Below are positions 7,782-15,318 of a stretch of 24,783 bases of DNA, piece by piece. The DNA lies in NCBI GenBank assembly GCA_045124255.1, contig JBGVLM010000069.1, positions 1-24,783 of the forward strand, written 5' to 3'. Positions within the stretch are counted from its first letter, which is position 1. Every line of letters begins with the position of its first letter. The notes under the pieces are model-generated. The model was not told the DNA's origin, did no database searches, and saw nothing but the letters and a program-made list of their open reading frames with translations. This stretch comes from Eshraghiella sp045124255 (lineage in GTDB: Bacteria; Bacillota; Clostridia; Lachnospirales; Lachnospiraceae). Position numbers and translations under genes: made by a program.

Positions 7782-9191
7782 ATGACATTAATTAGCAGTA
7801 ATATAGAAGAGAGTGTTAATATATTTTCAGCGATCATTGGGCCTGAACGTAATTTTGATATAAGTCAGAAACAATTGATTATTGGAGAAAGACTCGCGGA
7901 GTTATTTATGATTGACGGATTCGTAAAGGATGAAATCATGGAGAAACTCCTTGAGTCTTTTTCTGCGTTATCGGAGGAAGAACTTCCTGAGAAAAAAGAG
8001 GAATTCATAAGAATGATTCCGTATACGGAGGCATGCATTAATACAAATTATCAGGATGCGGCAAACGATATGTTAAAAGGTATGAGCTGTCTTTTTATAG
8101 ATGGCTATGACTGTGCATTTATGATAGACTGCAGAAGCTACCCTGCAAGAAGCGTTTCGGAGCCATGGAAAAACCGGGTGCTCAGAGGCTCAAGGGATGG
8201 CTTTGTTGAGACAATCACAGCCAATGTGGCATTAATAAGACGCAGAATAAGAACCCCTGATTTCTGCGTAAAAGCATGTAATGTAGGAACAATGTCGCAG
8301 ACAGATGTTGTTTTTGCATATATTCAGGGTAAGGCAGATGAGAAACTGCTGGATACCCTGATGAAAAGACTGAAGCAGTCAACGGTAGAGGCCGCAACAA
8401 TGAACATTGAAAGCATTGCCGAGGTACTGCTGCCGGGTCCATATATCAACCCGTTCCCGAAGTTTAAATATTCTGAACGTCCGGATACGGCAGCAGCGGC
8501 TGTTTTTGACGGTAATATAGTGATTATCGTGGATAATTCACCGGCAGTCCTGATTGTTCCGACATCAATTTTTGATGTAATGGAGGAGGCGGATGATTTT
8601 TATTTCCCTCCCGTAACGGGAACTTATATAAAATGGTCACGTTATATAATGACAATTGCCGCATTGATAATGACTCCGCTATGGATTCTGTTTCTGCATA
8701 ATCCTGACTGGCTGCCCGGAAGCCTTAAATTCATTCTGATTGAGGAGGGCGGCTCAACAATACCGGTTCTGCTGCAGCTTCTGATTCTGGAATTTGCGAT
8801 TGACGGACTGAGGCTTGCGGCTGTCAACACGCCGACACTTTTAAGTACACCCCTGAGTGTGATAGCAGGTATTGTGGTTGGCGAATATGCGGTAAGCTCC
8901 GGCTGGTTTGATTCGGAGACAATGCTTTATATGGCATTTGTTACAGTCGGTTCGTATACACAGACAAGCTATGAAATCGGATATGCAATTAAGTTTTACA
9001 GAATAATTCTGCTTGTGCTTACATGGTTTTTGGGGCTTTGGGGATTTATAGGCGGTCTTGCGGTAATGATATTATCAATCTGTTTTAATAAAACCATTTC
9101 AGGCAAAAGCTATATTTATCCGATTATCCCGTTCAACTGGAATATGTTAAAAAGAAAATTGTTCAGAATAAGACTCGGAAAGGAAAAATAA
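7782..9191 (+). CDS. GerA-family spore germination protein
   Basis: Membrane protein of the GerA/SpoVAF family (469 aa). GerA-type A subunits sit in the inner spore membrane as part of nutrient germinant receptors; SpoVAF-type paralogues accompany the dipicolinic acid channel. An N-terminal soluble domain (~1-285) contains the characteristic RGSRDGFVETITANVALIRRRI stretch, split here as RGSRDGFVET and ALIRRRI (about residues 136-159). The C-terminal part holds several hydrophobic helices (about 287-306, 323-345, 355-370, 380-395, 405-435). The usual partners GerB (permease-like) and GerC (lipoprotein), and the spoVA genes, are absent nearby, so the protein is a solitary family member. ATG at 7782 is preceded by GGGAGAGAAGAG. 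Family assignment is firm; GerA versus SpoVAF role is not resolved. Confidence 0.85.
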   Translation: MTLISSNIEESVNIFSAIIGPERNFDISQKQLIIGERLAELFMIDGFVKDEIMEKLLESFSALSEEELPEKKEEFIRMIPYTEACINTNYQDAANDMLKGMSCLFIDGYDCAFMIDCRSYPARSVSEPWKNRVLRGSRDGFVETITANVALIRRRIRTPDFCVKACNVGTMSQTDVVFAYIQGKADEKLLDTLMKRLKQSTVEAATMNIESIAEVLLPGPYINPFPKFKYSERPDTAAAAVFDGNIVIIVDNSPAVLIVPTSIFDVMEEADDFYFPPVTGTYIKWSRYIMTIAALIMTPLWILFLHNPDWLPGSLKFILIEEGGSTIPVLLQLLILEFAIDGLRLAAVNTPTLLSTPLSVIAGIVVGEYAVSSGWFDSETMLYMAFVTVGSYTQTSYEIGYAIKFYRIILLVLTWFLGLWGFIGGLAVMILSICFNKTISGKSYIYPIIPFNWNMLKRKLFRIRLGKEK

Positions 9192-9241
9192 AATTTTATA
9201 CAAATTTTACATTGAAAAGGGGTTATGTTATGTAAATATTG

Positions 9242-9270
9242 TTGAAAAATTTTTCTTTCTATAGTAAAAT
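9242..9270 (+). promoter_or_regulatory. Sigma-A-type promoter of the chemoreceptor gene
   Basis: TTGAAA (9242-9247), a 17-nt spacer, and TAAAAT (9265-9270), 35 nt before the start codon. It does not resemble a sigma-D/FliA motility promoter. Seen by eye only. Confidence 0.6.
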
Positions 9271-9305
9271 AAACTCATGATTAATTTTTCAAAGGACGTG
9301 TAAAT

Positions 9306-11069
9306 ATGAGTAAGAAAGAAAAAAAGGTCAAAGAACCTAAGACAACAAAGCAGCCTAAGACAGGAGGAAGAAAAACTTCACTGATAGCTAAATTTGTTCT
9401 GGTTTCCATTATACCACTGGCATTGTTTTATGTTGTGGCACTTATATCTTCCATTATTGTGATTCAGAAGACAGTAAATGAAGAGAGACAGAATACATTG
9501 AATACAGCGGCAACTTCAATTCTTGCCAGCTATGATAACAGCTATCCGGGAGATTACAGACTTACCAATTCAGGTGCATTTAATAAAGGTGATACATCCA
9601 TTTCACTTAATTACACTGTACTTGACGCCATTCTGGATGAAACAGGCATTTATACCACCTTCTATTACGGCAACTCAAGCATGATTAGTTCAGTTAAGAA
9701 TGAGGATGGTAAGAGAGAGTTCAAGACCTCTGCTGATGAAGAGATTTATAATTATGTAATTGAGGGTAATATATATACCGGTTCACATGAGGTTAAGGGT
9801 GAGGACTGCTATGTATATTATGCACCTCTGACCAATAGTGACGGAAGCCATGTCGGTATGATTTTCTGTGCAATCAGCAAGGCAGGAGTTCTTGAGGACA
9901 CTAAGGCTAAGGTTATTTCAATTTCAATTGCTTATGTAGCAGTGTTAATTGTCGGACTTGCTTTCATTCCTTTGACAACAAGCAAAATCGGCAAATCAAT
10001 TAAGCTGGTTAATAAAGATATTGAGCAGATTGCAACCGGCGATTTAACAGTTAATGTTAATAATAAGGTTCTTAAGAGAACTGATGAGGTAGGCGGAATT
10101 GCGAGAAGCACCATAACACTCAGGGATTCATTTAAAGAGGTTATCGGCAAGATTGATGAGACAGTTAATGTCGTTAAGGTTTCAGCAGAAGAGGTTGACC
10201 TTATGTCAGCACAGTCAAGCAGAACAGTTGATGATGTAAGTCATGCAGTTGAAGAGATTGCAACAGGTGCTTCATCACAGGCTGATGAGACTCAGGTTGC
10301 AGCAGAACATATTGATAATGTTGGCAAGCTTATTCAGAACATTGTTACGGATGTTGAACTTCTTACAAAGACTGCTAACAGAATGGGTCAGGCTGAAAGT
10401 GATGCACAGGGAGTTCTTGCAATGCTTGATGCAACAACCACCAAGACCAGTGAAGCAGTTGAAGAGATTTCTAAACAGACAGAGGCAACCAATGCTTCTG
10501 CAAGAGAGATTACACAGGCTGTAGAGCTTATTACATCAATTGCCAACCAGACCAATCTTTTATCTCTTAATGCTTCAATTGAGGCAGCGAGAGCAGGAGA
10601 AGCAGGAAGGGGCTTCGCAGTTGTTGCTTCTGAGATTCAGAAGCTTGCAGAGCAGTCTAACAGCTCAGCAGAGAAGATTCAGGAAATCATTATAGAGCTT
10701 ACATCAAGGTCTGATGAGACTGTTGAATACATGAAGATTGTTAAGGACGCTGTTGCAGAGCAGGAGAAGAGAATCGACGAGACCAAATCAATCTTCGGCA
10801 ATGTAAGAGAAAGTGTTAACAGCTCACTCCATGGCATTTCAGGAATCAGAGATAAGAGTACGGAACTCAATGGAATGCGTCAGAAGATTGTTGAGATTAT
10901 TGAAGACCTCTCAGCAGTTTCAGAGCAGAATGCAGCAAGTACAGAGCAGACAACAGCTGCTACACAGGAGCTTTCATCAATGATGGCAGAGTTAGCATCA
11001 TCTGCTAATAAGTTAAGCGACCTTGCTGACCAGTTGGAGAATGCAATTTCAGTATTTAAGGTTGAGTAA
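9306..11069 (+). CDS. Methyl-accepting chemotaxis protein with extracellular Cache-like domain
   Basis: Transmembrane chemoreceptor of 587 aa. After a Lys-rich cytoplasmic head (residues 1-24) comes TM1 (~26-48), an extracellular ligand-binding region (~49-195) of single-Cache appearance (the run GEDCYVYYAPLTNSDG followed by VGMIFCAI), TM2 (~198-220), a HAMP linker (~222-275) and the long helical signalling domain. The receptor tip carries the conserved IANQTNLLSLNASIEAARAG block from residue 412 onward, which binds CheA/CheW. Flanking Glu/Gln-rich heptads are the likely methylation sites. The C-terminus ends in VFKVE with no NWETF-type CheR-tethering pentapeptide. No che or flagellar genes are adjacent. 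Start ATG 9306 follows AAAGGACG. Ligand unknown; class assignment is certain. Confidence 0.96.
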   Translation: MSKKEKKVKEPKTTKQPKTGGRKTSLIAKFVLVSIIPLALFYVVALISSIIVIQKTVNEERQNTLNTAATSILASYDNSYPGDYRLTNSGAFNKGDTSISLNYTVLDAILDETGIYTTFYYGNSSMISSVKNEDGKREFKTSADEEIYNYVIEGNIYTGSHEVKGEDCYVYYAPLTNSDGSHVGMIFCAISKAGVLEDTKAKVISISIAYVAVLIVGLAFIPLTTSKIGKSIKLVNKDIEQIATGDLTVNVNNKVLKRTDEVGGIARSTITLRDSFKEVIGKIDETVNVVKVSAEEVDLMSAQSSRTVDDVSHAVEEIATGASSQADETQVAAEHIDNVGKLIQNIVTDVELLTKTANRMGQAESDAQGVLAMLDATTTKTSEAVEEISKQTEATNASAREITQAVELITSIANQTNLLSLNASIEAARAGEAGRGFAVVASEIQKLAEQSNSSAEKIQEIIIELTSRSDETVEYMKIVKDAVAEQEKRIDETKSIFGNVRESVNSSLHGISGIRDKSTELNGMRQKIVEIIEDLSAVSEQNAASTEQTTAATQELSSMMAELASSANKLSDLADQLENAISVFKVE

Positions 11070-11091
11070 TTAATTTAACAGGTTTAAATAT

Positions 11092-11145
11092 GCCCTGATA
11101 GGCGGATGTATGAGTTAACTCAAAGTCTGTTTATCAGGGCGTTTT
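11092..11145 (+). terminator. Intrinsic terminator between the chemoreceptor and agr genes
   Basis: A 15-bp stem pairs 11092-11106 with 11126-11140, including three G-U pairs, followed by GTTTTA. The loop contains a perfect 12-bp palindrome TGAGTTAACTCA at 11111-11122. The T-run is short, so read-through into the agr genes is possible. Confidence 0.7.
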
Positions 11146-11169
11146 AATGTAACAGGAGGAAGTACGGTT

Positions 11170-11877
11170 ATGAATATAGCGATTTGTGATGATGACCGTA
11201 ATTGTATTGACAGAATAATGCAGCTGCTGCAGCCGTATCAGGAGTCGGAGAAATTTGACATAGCAGCATATCAGACGGGCGAGAGCTTCTTATGCCGGAA
11301 TATAAAAGAGTATGATTATGATATTGTTTTTCTGGACATAGAAATGGGTGAGATTTCGGGACTGGATATTGCCGCACAATTAAGAAAAAATAATTCAAAG
11401 GCAATAATTATCTTTGTGACAAGCCATGTAAGCTATGTTTCCGATACATTCAGACTCGGTGCATTCCAGTTTCTTGTCAAGCCGATAGATGAATCAGCAT
11501 TCAAATATGATTTTGAAAGAGCATTGAGAACTTACAGAAATAATCACAGATTTTATCAGATAGACTGGAATCATACCAAAACAATCGTTGAATACGGAGA
11601 TATACGCTATATAGAAGGATATAAGAGACATCTTCTGATTCATACGGATAAGGAATGTTACAAATGTGTCGGTAAAATATCGGATGAAGCGAACAGGCTG
11701 AGACTCTATAATTTTGTCAGATGTCATCAGGGATATCTGGTTAATTTAGGACATATAAAAGAGATTAACAAAACCGAAATAATACTTACGGATAATTATA
11801 TTGTTCCCGTAAGCAGGGGCTACAGAAGCAACGTTATGGAAATCTTTAATCTGTTTCTTGCGGGGAGGCTGATATAA
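11170..11877 (+). CDS. LytTR response regulator, AgrA-like
   Basis: Two-domain response regulator of 235 aa. The receiver domain (1-~120) has the acidic pocket D7-D8-D9, phospho-acceptor Asp56 in VFLDIEM, Thr84 and Lys104 in FLVKP. Residues ~130-230 form a LytTR DNA-binding domain: the segment around DIRYIEGYKRHLLIHT, the VRCHQGYLVNL stretch and the VPVSRGYRSN end are typical of AgrA/VirR-type regulators. It is expected to bind direct repeats upstream of quorum-regulated genes when phosphorylated by the adjacent kinase. The ribosome binding site AGGAGGA precedes ATG 11170, and only 2 nt separate its stop from the kinase start, so the pair is co-translated. Calling it agrA is by locus context, since other LytTR regulators look alike. 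Confidence 0.9.
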   Translation: MNIAICDDDRNCIDRIMQLLQPYQESEKFDIAAYQTGESFLCRNIKEYDYDIVFLDIEMGEISGLDIAAQLRKNNSKAIIIFVTSHVSYVSDTFRLGAFQFLVKPIDESAFKYDFERALRTYRNNHRFYQIDWNHTKTIVEYGDIRYIEGYKRHLLIHTDKECYKCVGKISDEANRLRLYNFVRCHQGYLVNLGHIKEINKTEIILTDNYIVPVSRGYRSNVMEIFNLFLAGRLI

Positions 11878-11879
11878 CC

Positions 11880-13172
11880 ATGCTGTATATTATTGTAAAT
11901 ATTATCGGTGTTATACTGGAGGTAGTGATTGCATTAAGCTTTTTCAATGCGGTTGCGGACAGGAAGAAGTTACCTGCATTCGCCGGGATTTTAATTGTAA
12001 CAGCCTGTACGGTCATACAGTCAGCCGTAATATCATTGGTAAAGAATCAGACAATAGTAACAATTGTACTGGTCATATTAATTTTCGGACTGTCTTTTAT
12101 ATATAATTTATCGTGGTTTAAAAGAGTAGTTTTTTCTGCAATAATTCTGCTTCTGTTTATGCTGACGGAAATGGTAATAGGTCTTTTGCTTACCGTGTTA
12201 ACGGGAATCTCCGTTGAAAAGATAAGTGAGGATATTTTGTACTATCTGCAGGGTGTTCTGATGTCGAAATTAATTATGTTTGTTTTAATTAAGATTATTG
12301 GAAATTTCAGTACAAAATCCGAGGTCAAGGTGCCCAAAACAGCATTTGTATCACTCATAATTTTGCCGCTTACCACTTTTCTTGTAGTATTTGTATTATC
12401 AGAATTTACTTTTGAATCAAGAGAGGGAGGCCTGCTTACAATGTCTGCCATTTCAAGTATTATGCTGATTATGGTAAACATTCTGGTATTCTATATGTTT
12501 GAATATCAGATTAAAATGGCAGAAGCGAAGAACCTTGAGCAGATGGTTAAGCAGCAGCTTGAATACAAGGCGGAATATTATAAGGAGCTGTCAAGAAAGC
12601 AGGAAATAACTAACAAAACCATGCATGATTTGAAAAATCAGTTATTTGCGTTGCGTGAGGAGCTGGAGCAGAATCCTTCGGAGGGCATGGACAGAATCAA
12701 CAATATATGTGAGGATATTTTATCCTCCTATTCATTGAAATTTACGGGAATAGAGGCTGTTGACGCACTGATAACATCCAAGTATATGACAATGCAGGAG
12801 AAAAATATAAGTTTTACCAATTCAATTTATATTTCTTCCAAAATCGGTATTGATACAATGGATTTGTGTGTAGTAATTGGTAATCTGCTGGATAATGCAG
12901 TAGAGGCAAATGAAACCGTTGATATGGGCAGGAAGCTTATTGACCTTAATATAAGACAGCAGCAGTCATATCTGACAATTAATGTTACAAATGCAATTAG
13001 TCACAGTGTCAATATTGGCTCGGCAGGAATCGCAACGACCAAGAAGGATAAAGCAATTCATGGCTTTGGTCTGAAAAGCATAAATGAAATTGTCAAAAAA
13101 TATAATGGTAACTGTACATACAGTCAGAGTGATGATAATTTTGAAGTGTTAATTATTATGAAAAGCTGTTGA
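11880..13172 (+). CDS. GHKL sensor histidine kinase, AgrC-like
   Basis: Membrane sensor of 430 aa. The N-terminal ~210 residues contain about seven hydrophobic segments (roughly 3-25, 33-56, 58-78, 82-107, 122-140, 154-176, 186-208), the polytopic sensor layout of AgrC-type peptide receptors. A coiled linker then leads to an HPK10-type dimerisation box with His249 in KTMHDLKNQL, where the usual downstream Pro is absent, as is typical of this class. The GHKL ATPase follows, with N-box NLLDNAVEAN (335-344; Asn339) and G-box GFGL (395-398). It would autophosphorylate on detecting the cyclic peptide made by the downstream AgrB/AgrD pair and pass phosphate to Asp56 of the upstream regulator. Peptide specificity cannot be predicted. 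Confidence 0.88.
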   Translation: MLYIIVNIIGVILEVVIALSFFNAVADRKKLPAFAGILIVTACTVIQSAVISLVKNQTIVTIVLVILIFGLSFIYNLSWFKRVVFSAIILLLFMLTEMVIGLLLTVLTGISVEKISEDILYYLQGVLMSKLIMFVLIKIIGNFSTKSEVKVPKTAFVSLIILPLTTFLVVFVLSEFTFESREGGLLTMSAISSIMLIMVNILVFYMFEYQIKMAEAKNLEQMVKQQLEYKAEYYKELSRKQEITNKTMHDLKNQLFALREELEQNPSEGMDRINNICEDILSSYSLKFTGIEAVDALITSKYMTMQEKNISFTNSIYISSKIGIDTMDLCVVIGNLLDNAVEANETVDMGRKLIDLNIRQQQSYLTINVTNAISHSVNIGSAGIATTKKDKAIHGFGLKSINEIVKKYNGNCTYSQSDDNFEVLIIMKSC

Positions 13173-13266
13173 TTTTTACCAGTTATGCATTTTAAACGAC
13201 CACTTTTGCATATTGGGTTGTATGAAAAATTTACAGATGATAATGTTGTGTCATGGAGGTAAGGAA

Positions 13267-13869
13267 ATGCTTGCACACATGGCACAAAGATTATCATCTT
13301 TTTTTATACGGAAAAATATTATTAAAGATGAAGAGCGACCGGTCTATGATTATTGTTTTGAAATATTACTGTCCACACTAATTAACCTGATTGTTGTGAT
13401 TGTTATCGCAATTATCAGCGGAACAATAATACAGACACTCTTTTTTATGGCAGGCTTTATAGCAATAAGGACTACGGCGGGCGGCTTTCACGCAAAAACA
13501 CATCTGGGATGCCTGTTGACCCTGTTGTTTTCGTATTCACTGTATCTGACTATGCTTTTTATAATTCCTGATTATATTAAATGCATTATGTCGGCAGCTT
13601 TAAGCCTGATTGCAATAATTCTGGTTGTTCTGTTTTCACCTGTAGAGGATGCTAATAAAACCTTTAGCCAAAAGGAATACATAAGCTTCAAAATAAGAAG
13701 CCGCGTTGCAGTTGTTACAGCTTCCGTTGTTGTACTTTTGCTTGCGTATTTTTGGAGCAATATCCAATCGGCGTTTTCTATGGCAGCAGGAATGTGTACT
13801 GTGGCTTTATCTCTTATTGCAGGCACCGTTAAAAATCATTTGCAAAAACACCAAAGAGAGGAGGAATAG
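13267..13869 (+). CDS. agrB: AgrB, accessory gene regulator membrane protease
   Basis: Integral membrane cysteine endopeptidase (200 aa from this start) that removes the C-terminal part of AgrD and forms the thiolactone of the signal peptide. The family signature RTTAGGFHAKTHLGC contains catalytic His75 and Cys82. The 7-residue spacing and positions closely match His77/Cys84 of Staphylococcus aureus AgrB. Several membrane helices surround this site. I chose ATG 13267 because GGAGG at 13255-13259 lies 7 nt upstream; a longer reading from a TTG at 13213 adds 18 residues but has no ribosome binding site. The 94-nt gap after the kinase gene contains a TATGCA/TGCATA inverted repeat (13184-13189, 13207-13212) of unknown role. 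The stop codon is 2 nt from agrD. Confidence 0.93.
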   Translation: MLAHMAQRLSSFFIRKNIIKDEERPVYDYCFEILLSTLINLIVVIVIAIISGTIIQTLFFMAGFIAIRTTAGGFHAKTHLGCLLTLLFSYSLYLTMLFIIPDYIKCIMSAALSLIAIILVVLFSPVEDANKTFSQKEYISFKIRSRVAVVTASVVVLLLAYFWSNIQSAFSMAAGMCTVALSLIAGTVKNHLQKHQREEE

Positions 13870-13871
13870 AA

Positions 13872-14015
13872 ATGAATAAATTTAAAAGCTTCGTAATGAA
13901 AATGGGAAGAATTGTTCCTGCGTTTGCATTAATGCTTGGAATGGCATCTGTTTCACAGGCATGCGTATTATGGTTTCATCAGCCTGAAGTACCTGAACAG
14001 TTAAAGCAGAGATAA
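13872..14015 (+). CDS. agrD: AgrD, cyclic lactone autoinducer pro-peptide
   Basis: Short gene (47 aa) directly after agrB with a strong GAGGAGG that overlaps the agrB stop. The N-terminal part (MNKFKSFVMKMGRIVPAF) is basic and amphipathic, as in AgrD leaders that bind the membrane, and runs into a hydrophobic stretch up to residue 30. The signal core is Cys31-Val-Leu-Trp-Phe35, followed by HQPEVPEQLKQR, which matches the acidic, proline-containing C-terminal recognition segment of clostridial AgrD peptides. By analogy with staphylococcal AIPs, cleavage after Phe35 would close a five-residue thiolactone ring on Cys31. The N-terminal trim point is unknown; an SQA/C junction (28-31) resembles a signal-peptidase site, so the mature signal may be the ring alone or have a short tail. 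Confidence 0.9.
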   Translation: MNKFKSFVMKMGRIVPAFALMLGMASVSQACVLWFHQPEVPEQLKQR

Positions 14016-14063
14016 TTTATGATGGGAGAGCTGGAATAATTTTATACAGAATTTGAAAAAAAA

Positions 14064-14115
14064 CGTACCGGATTTTTAAGGCAACTCTGACTGATAAATG
14101 CGGTACGGGTTTTTT
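14064..14115 (+). terminator. Intrinsic terminator of the agr operon
   Basis: A 7-bp GC-rich stem, CGTACCG (14064-14070) with CGGTACG (14101-14107), flanked by an A-run before and GG plus six T after. The loop is long (30 nt). It starts about 48 nt after agrD. The A/T flanks extend the pairing. Confidence 0.7.
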
Positions 14116-14176
14116 CACAAAGCGTGGTTGTTATTAAAAGTTATATATACTAAATTAAAATTGGGAAAAGTACAAA

Positions 14177-14205
14177 TTTACAATGAGGAGTAAAGGGAGT
14201 ATAAT
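14177..14205 (+). promoter_or_regulatory. Near-consensus sigma-A promoter of the secreted-protein gene
   Basis: TTTACA (14177-14182), exactly 17 nt, then a perfect TATAAT (14200-14205). It would give a 5' leader of about 78 nt before ATG 14290. I looked for a pair of LytTR direct repeats just upstream and saw no convincing match. Apart from the agr terminator and this promoter, the 274-nt gap holds nothing else I recognise. Confidence 0.7.
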
Positions 14206-14289
14206 AAATGTAAAACAGAAGGGAGATGATTAAGTATTATATTTTAAGGGTAGCATTGAGGTTTTGAGTACGCAGAAGGAGTGATGGGT

Positions 14290-15306
14290 ATGTCAGTAAA
14301 AGTTAAGAATTTGGTTAGTGTAGTAGTAATAATATGTTTAGTATTATTGTTTGTTTGTGATACTTCAGATATTTCGGCAAATGATAATGCAGTAGAAATT
14401 ATTTCGTTAGAGAATTTGGAGAGCTTACAAAAGCAGGTTGACATCCTTTTGGACGAAAGGGCTGTATTGCTTTCAAATAATGAAACTAATGAAGATTTAC
14501 TGAAAGCTAATGAAGAAGAATTAGCCAAATTAGGAATGATTGTGTGTAATAATCCAGATTTATCAAATAAATTAGATGGTATAGCAACATGTTCAATTAT
14601 TAGTGGTAATGAGGAATTAACTATTGGAAATTATTCAACTGCTTATCGTGGGAAAATATATGATTTACGAGTGGTTAAAATGATTCCTAATAATGAGAAC
14701 TCGGTTTTGGATTCAGAAGTTAAAGCGTCTGACGGATATGCAAAAAGTACAATTGAAAAGGCTCAGATATATTTTTCCGCAACAGTGGATACTGCATTGG
14801 GCTTACTTAATGATGGAAAGGCTTCTATAGCTATTTCTGTTATTACAGCATTTCTTGAAGCAGCAGGAGAAGCAAACATAGAAAATGTACAAGTGCAAAG
14901 CGGCGGAAAATTTGTATATAGTGCAACTTTATCTGCCGAAGATACTTTCATATTTGTTAAGAAAAATGGTGAAACAAATAATAATTATGTATATTGTTAT
15001 AATGGAAATAAGGTGAGAATAGAATATGTTATTACTCAAAAGGTGTTTGTAAAGAATAGTGATGGCACCGGTGGATATTCAACAATGTATGTTTATCACG
15101 ATGTACAGACTGCGAAGGCTGTAAACTATGATTATTCATTTAGTAAAGCATGTGAAATCTACTATAATGCTGAAAATAATAATTATTTTCAAAATATTGC
15201 TATGGCAGACCATTTAAGTTACATAACACACACTGTATGTGGAGAGACATTTAAAGTCCCTATGCCTATTCAAGGTCCTTTTCCTGGAGAATATCAGTAT
15301 AACTAG
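14290..15306 (+). CDS. Exported protein of unknown function downstream of agr
   Basis: I do not recognise this family. The 338-aa product begins with a Sec signal peptide: basic n-region (MSVKVK), a hydrophobic core of about 20 residues, and a likely cleavage near DISA-ND (about residue 31). Residues ~38-85 are Leu/Glu/Lys-rich and look like a coiled coil. The remainder is a mixed, Asn/Tyr-rich domain, probably beta-rich, with few cysteines. ATG 14290 is preferred because GGAG at 14278-14281 lies 8 nt upstream; GTG 14281 and ATG 14284 overlap or crowd that site. The gene looks more AT-rich and uses more A/T-ending codons than its neighbours, which may mean recent acquisition. It has its own strong promoter, and its neighbour 12 nt downstream is probably co-expressed. 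Regulation by Agr is a guess from position. Confidence 0.75.
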   Translation: MSVKVKNLVSVVVIICLVLLFVCDTSDISANDNAVEIISLENLESLQKQVDILLDERAVLLSNNETNEDLLKANEEELAKLGMIVCNNPDLSNKLDGIATCSIISGNEELTIGNYSTAYRGKIYDLRVVKMIPNNENSVLDSEVKASDGYAKSTIEKAQIYFSATVDTALGLLNDGKASIAISVITAFLEAAGEANIENVQVQSGGKFVYSATLSAEDTFIFVKKNGETNNNYVYCYNGNKVRIEYVITQKVFVKNSDGTGGYSTMYVYHDVQTAKAVNYDYSFSKACEIYYNAENNNYFQNIAMADHLSYITHTVCGETFKVPMPIQGPFPGEYQYN

Positions 15307-15318
15307 GAGGGAAGGTAT

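Noticed and set aside
13213..13266. Upstream extension of AgrB from a TTG codon
   Set aside because: No ribosome binding site at the TTG, whereas ATG 13267 has GGAGG at 7 nt and gives a length and catalytic-residue position matching known AgrB proteins.
13872..14015. AgrD read as a small lipoprotein because of the VSQAC junction
   Set aside because: Location 2 nt after agrB, the amphipathic leader and the QPEVPEQL tail match AgrD; a lipobox would normally have Leu at -3 of the cysteine, here Ser.
14116..14180. LytTR binding repeats upstream of the exported-protein promoter
   Set aside because: Two GTT-containing words (around 14127 and 14140) are 13 nt apart, not the ~21-nt period expected for paired LytTR repeats, and their flanks do not fit the consensus.
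14016..14289. Possible riboswitch or small RNA in the leader and gap downstream of agrD
   Set aside because: The sequence is explained by the agr terminator and a sigma-A promoter; I could not fold any known riboswitch core, T-box or an RNAIII-like structure by eye.
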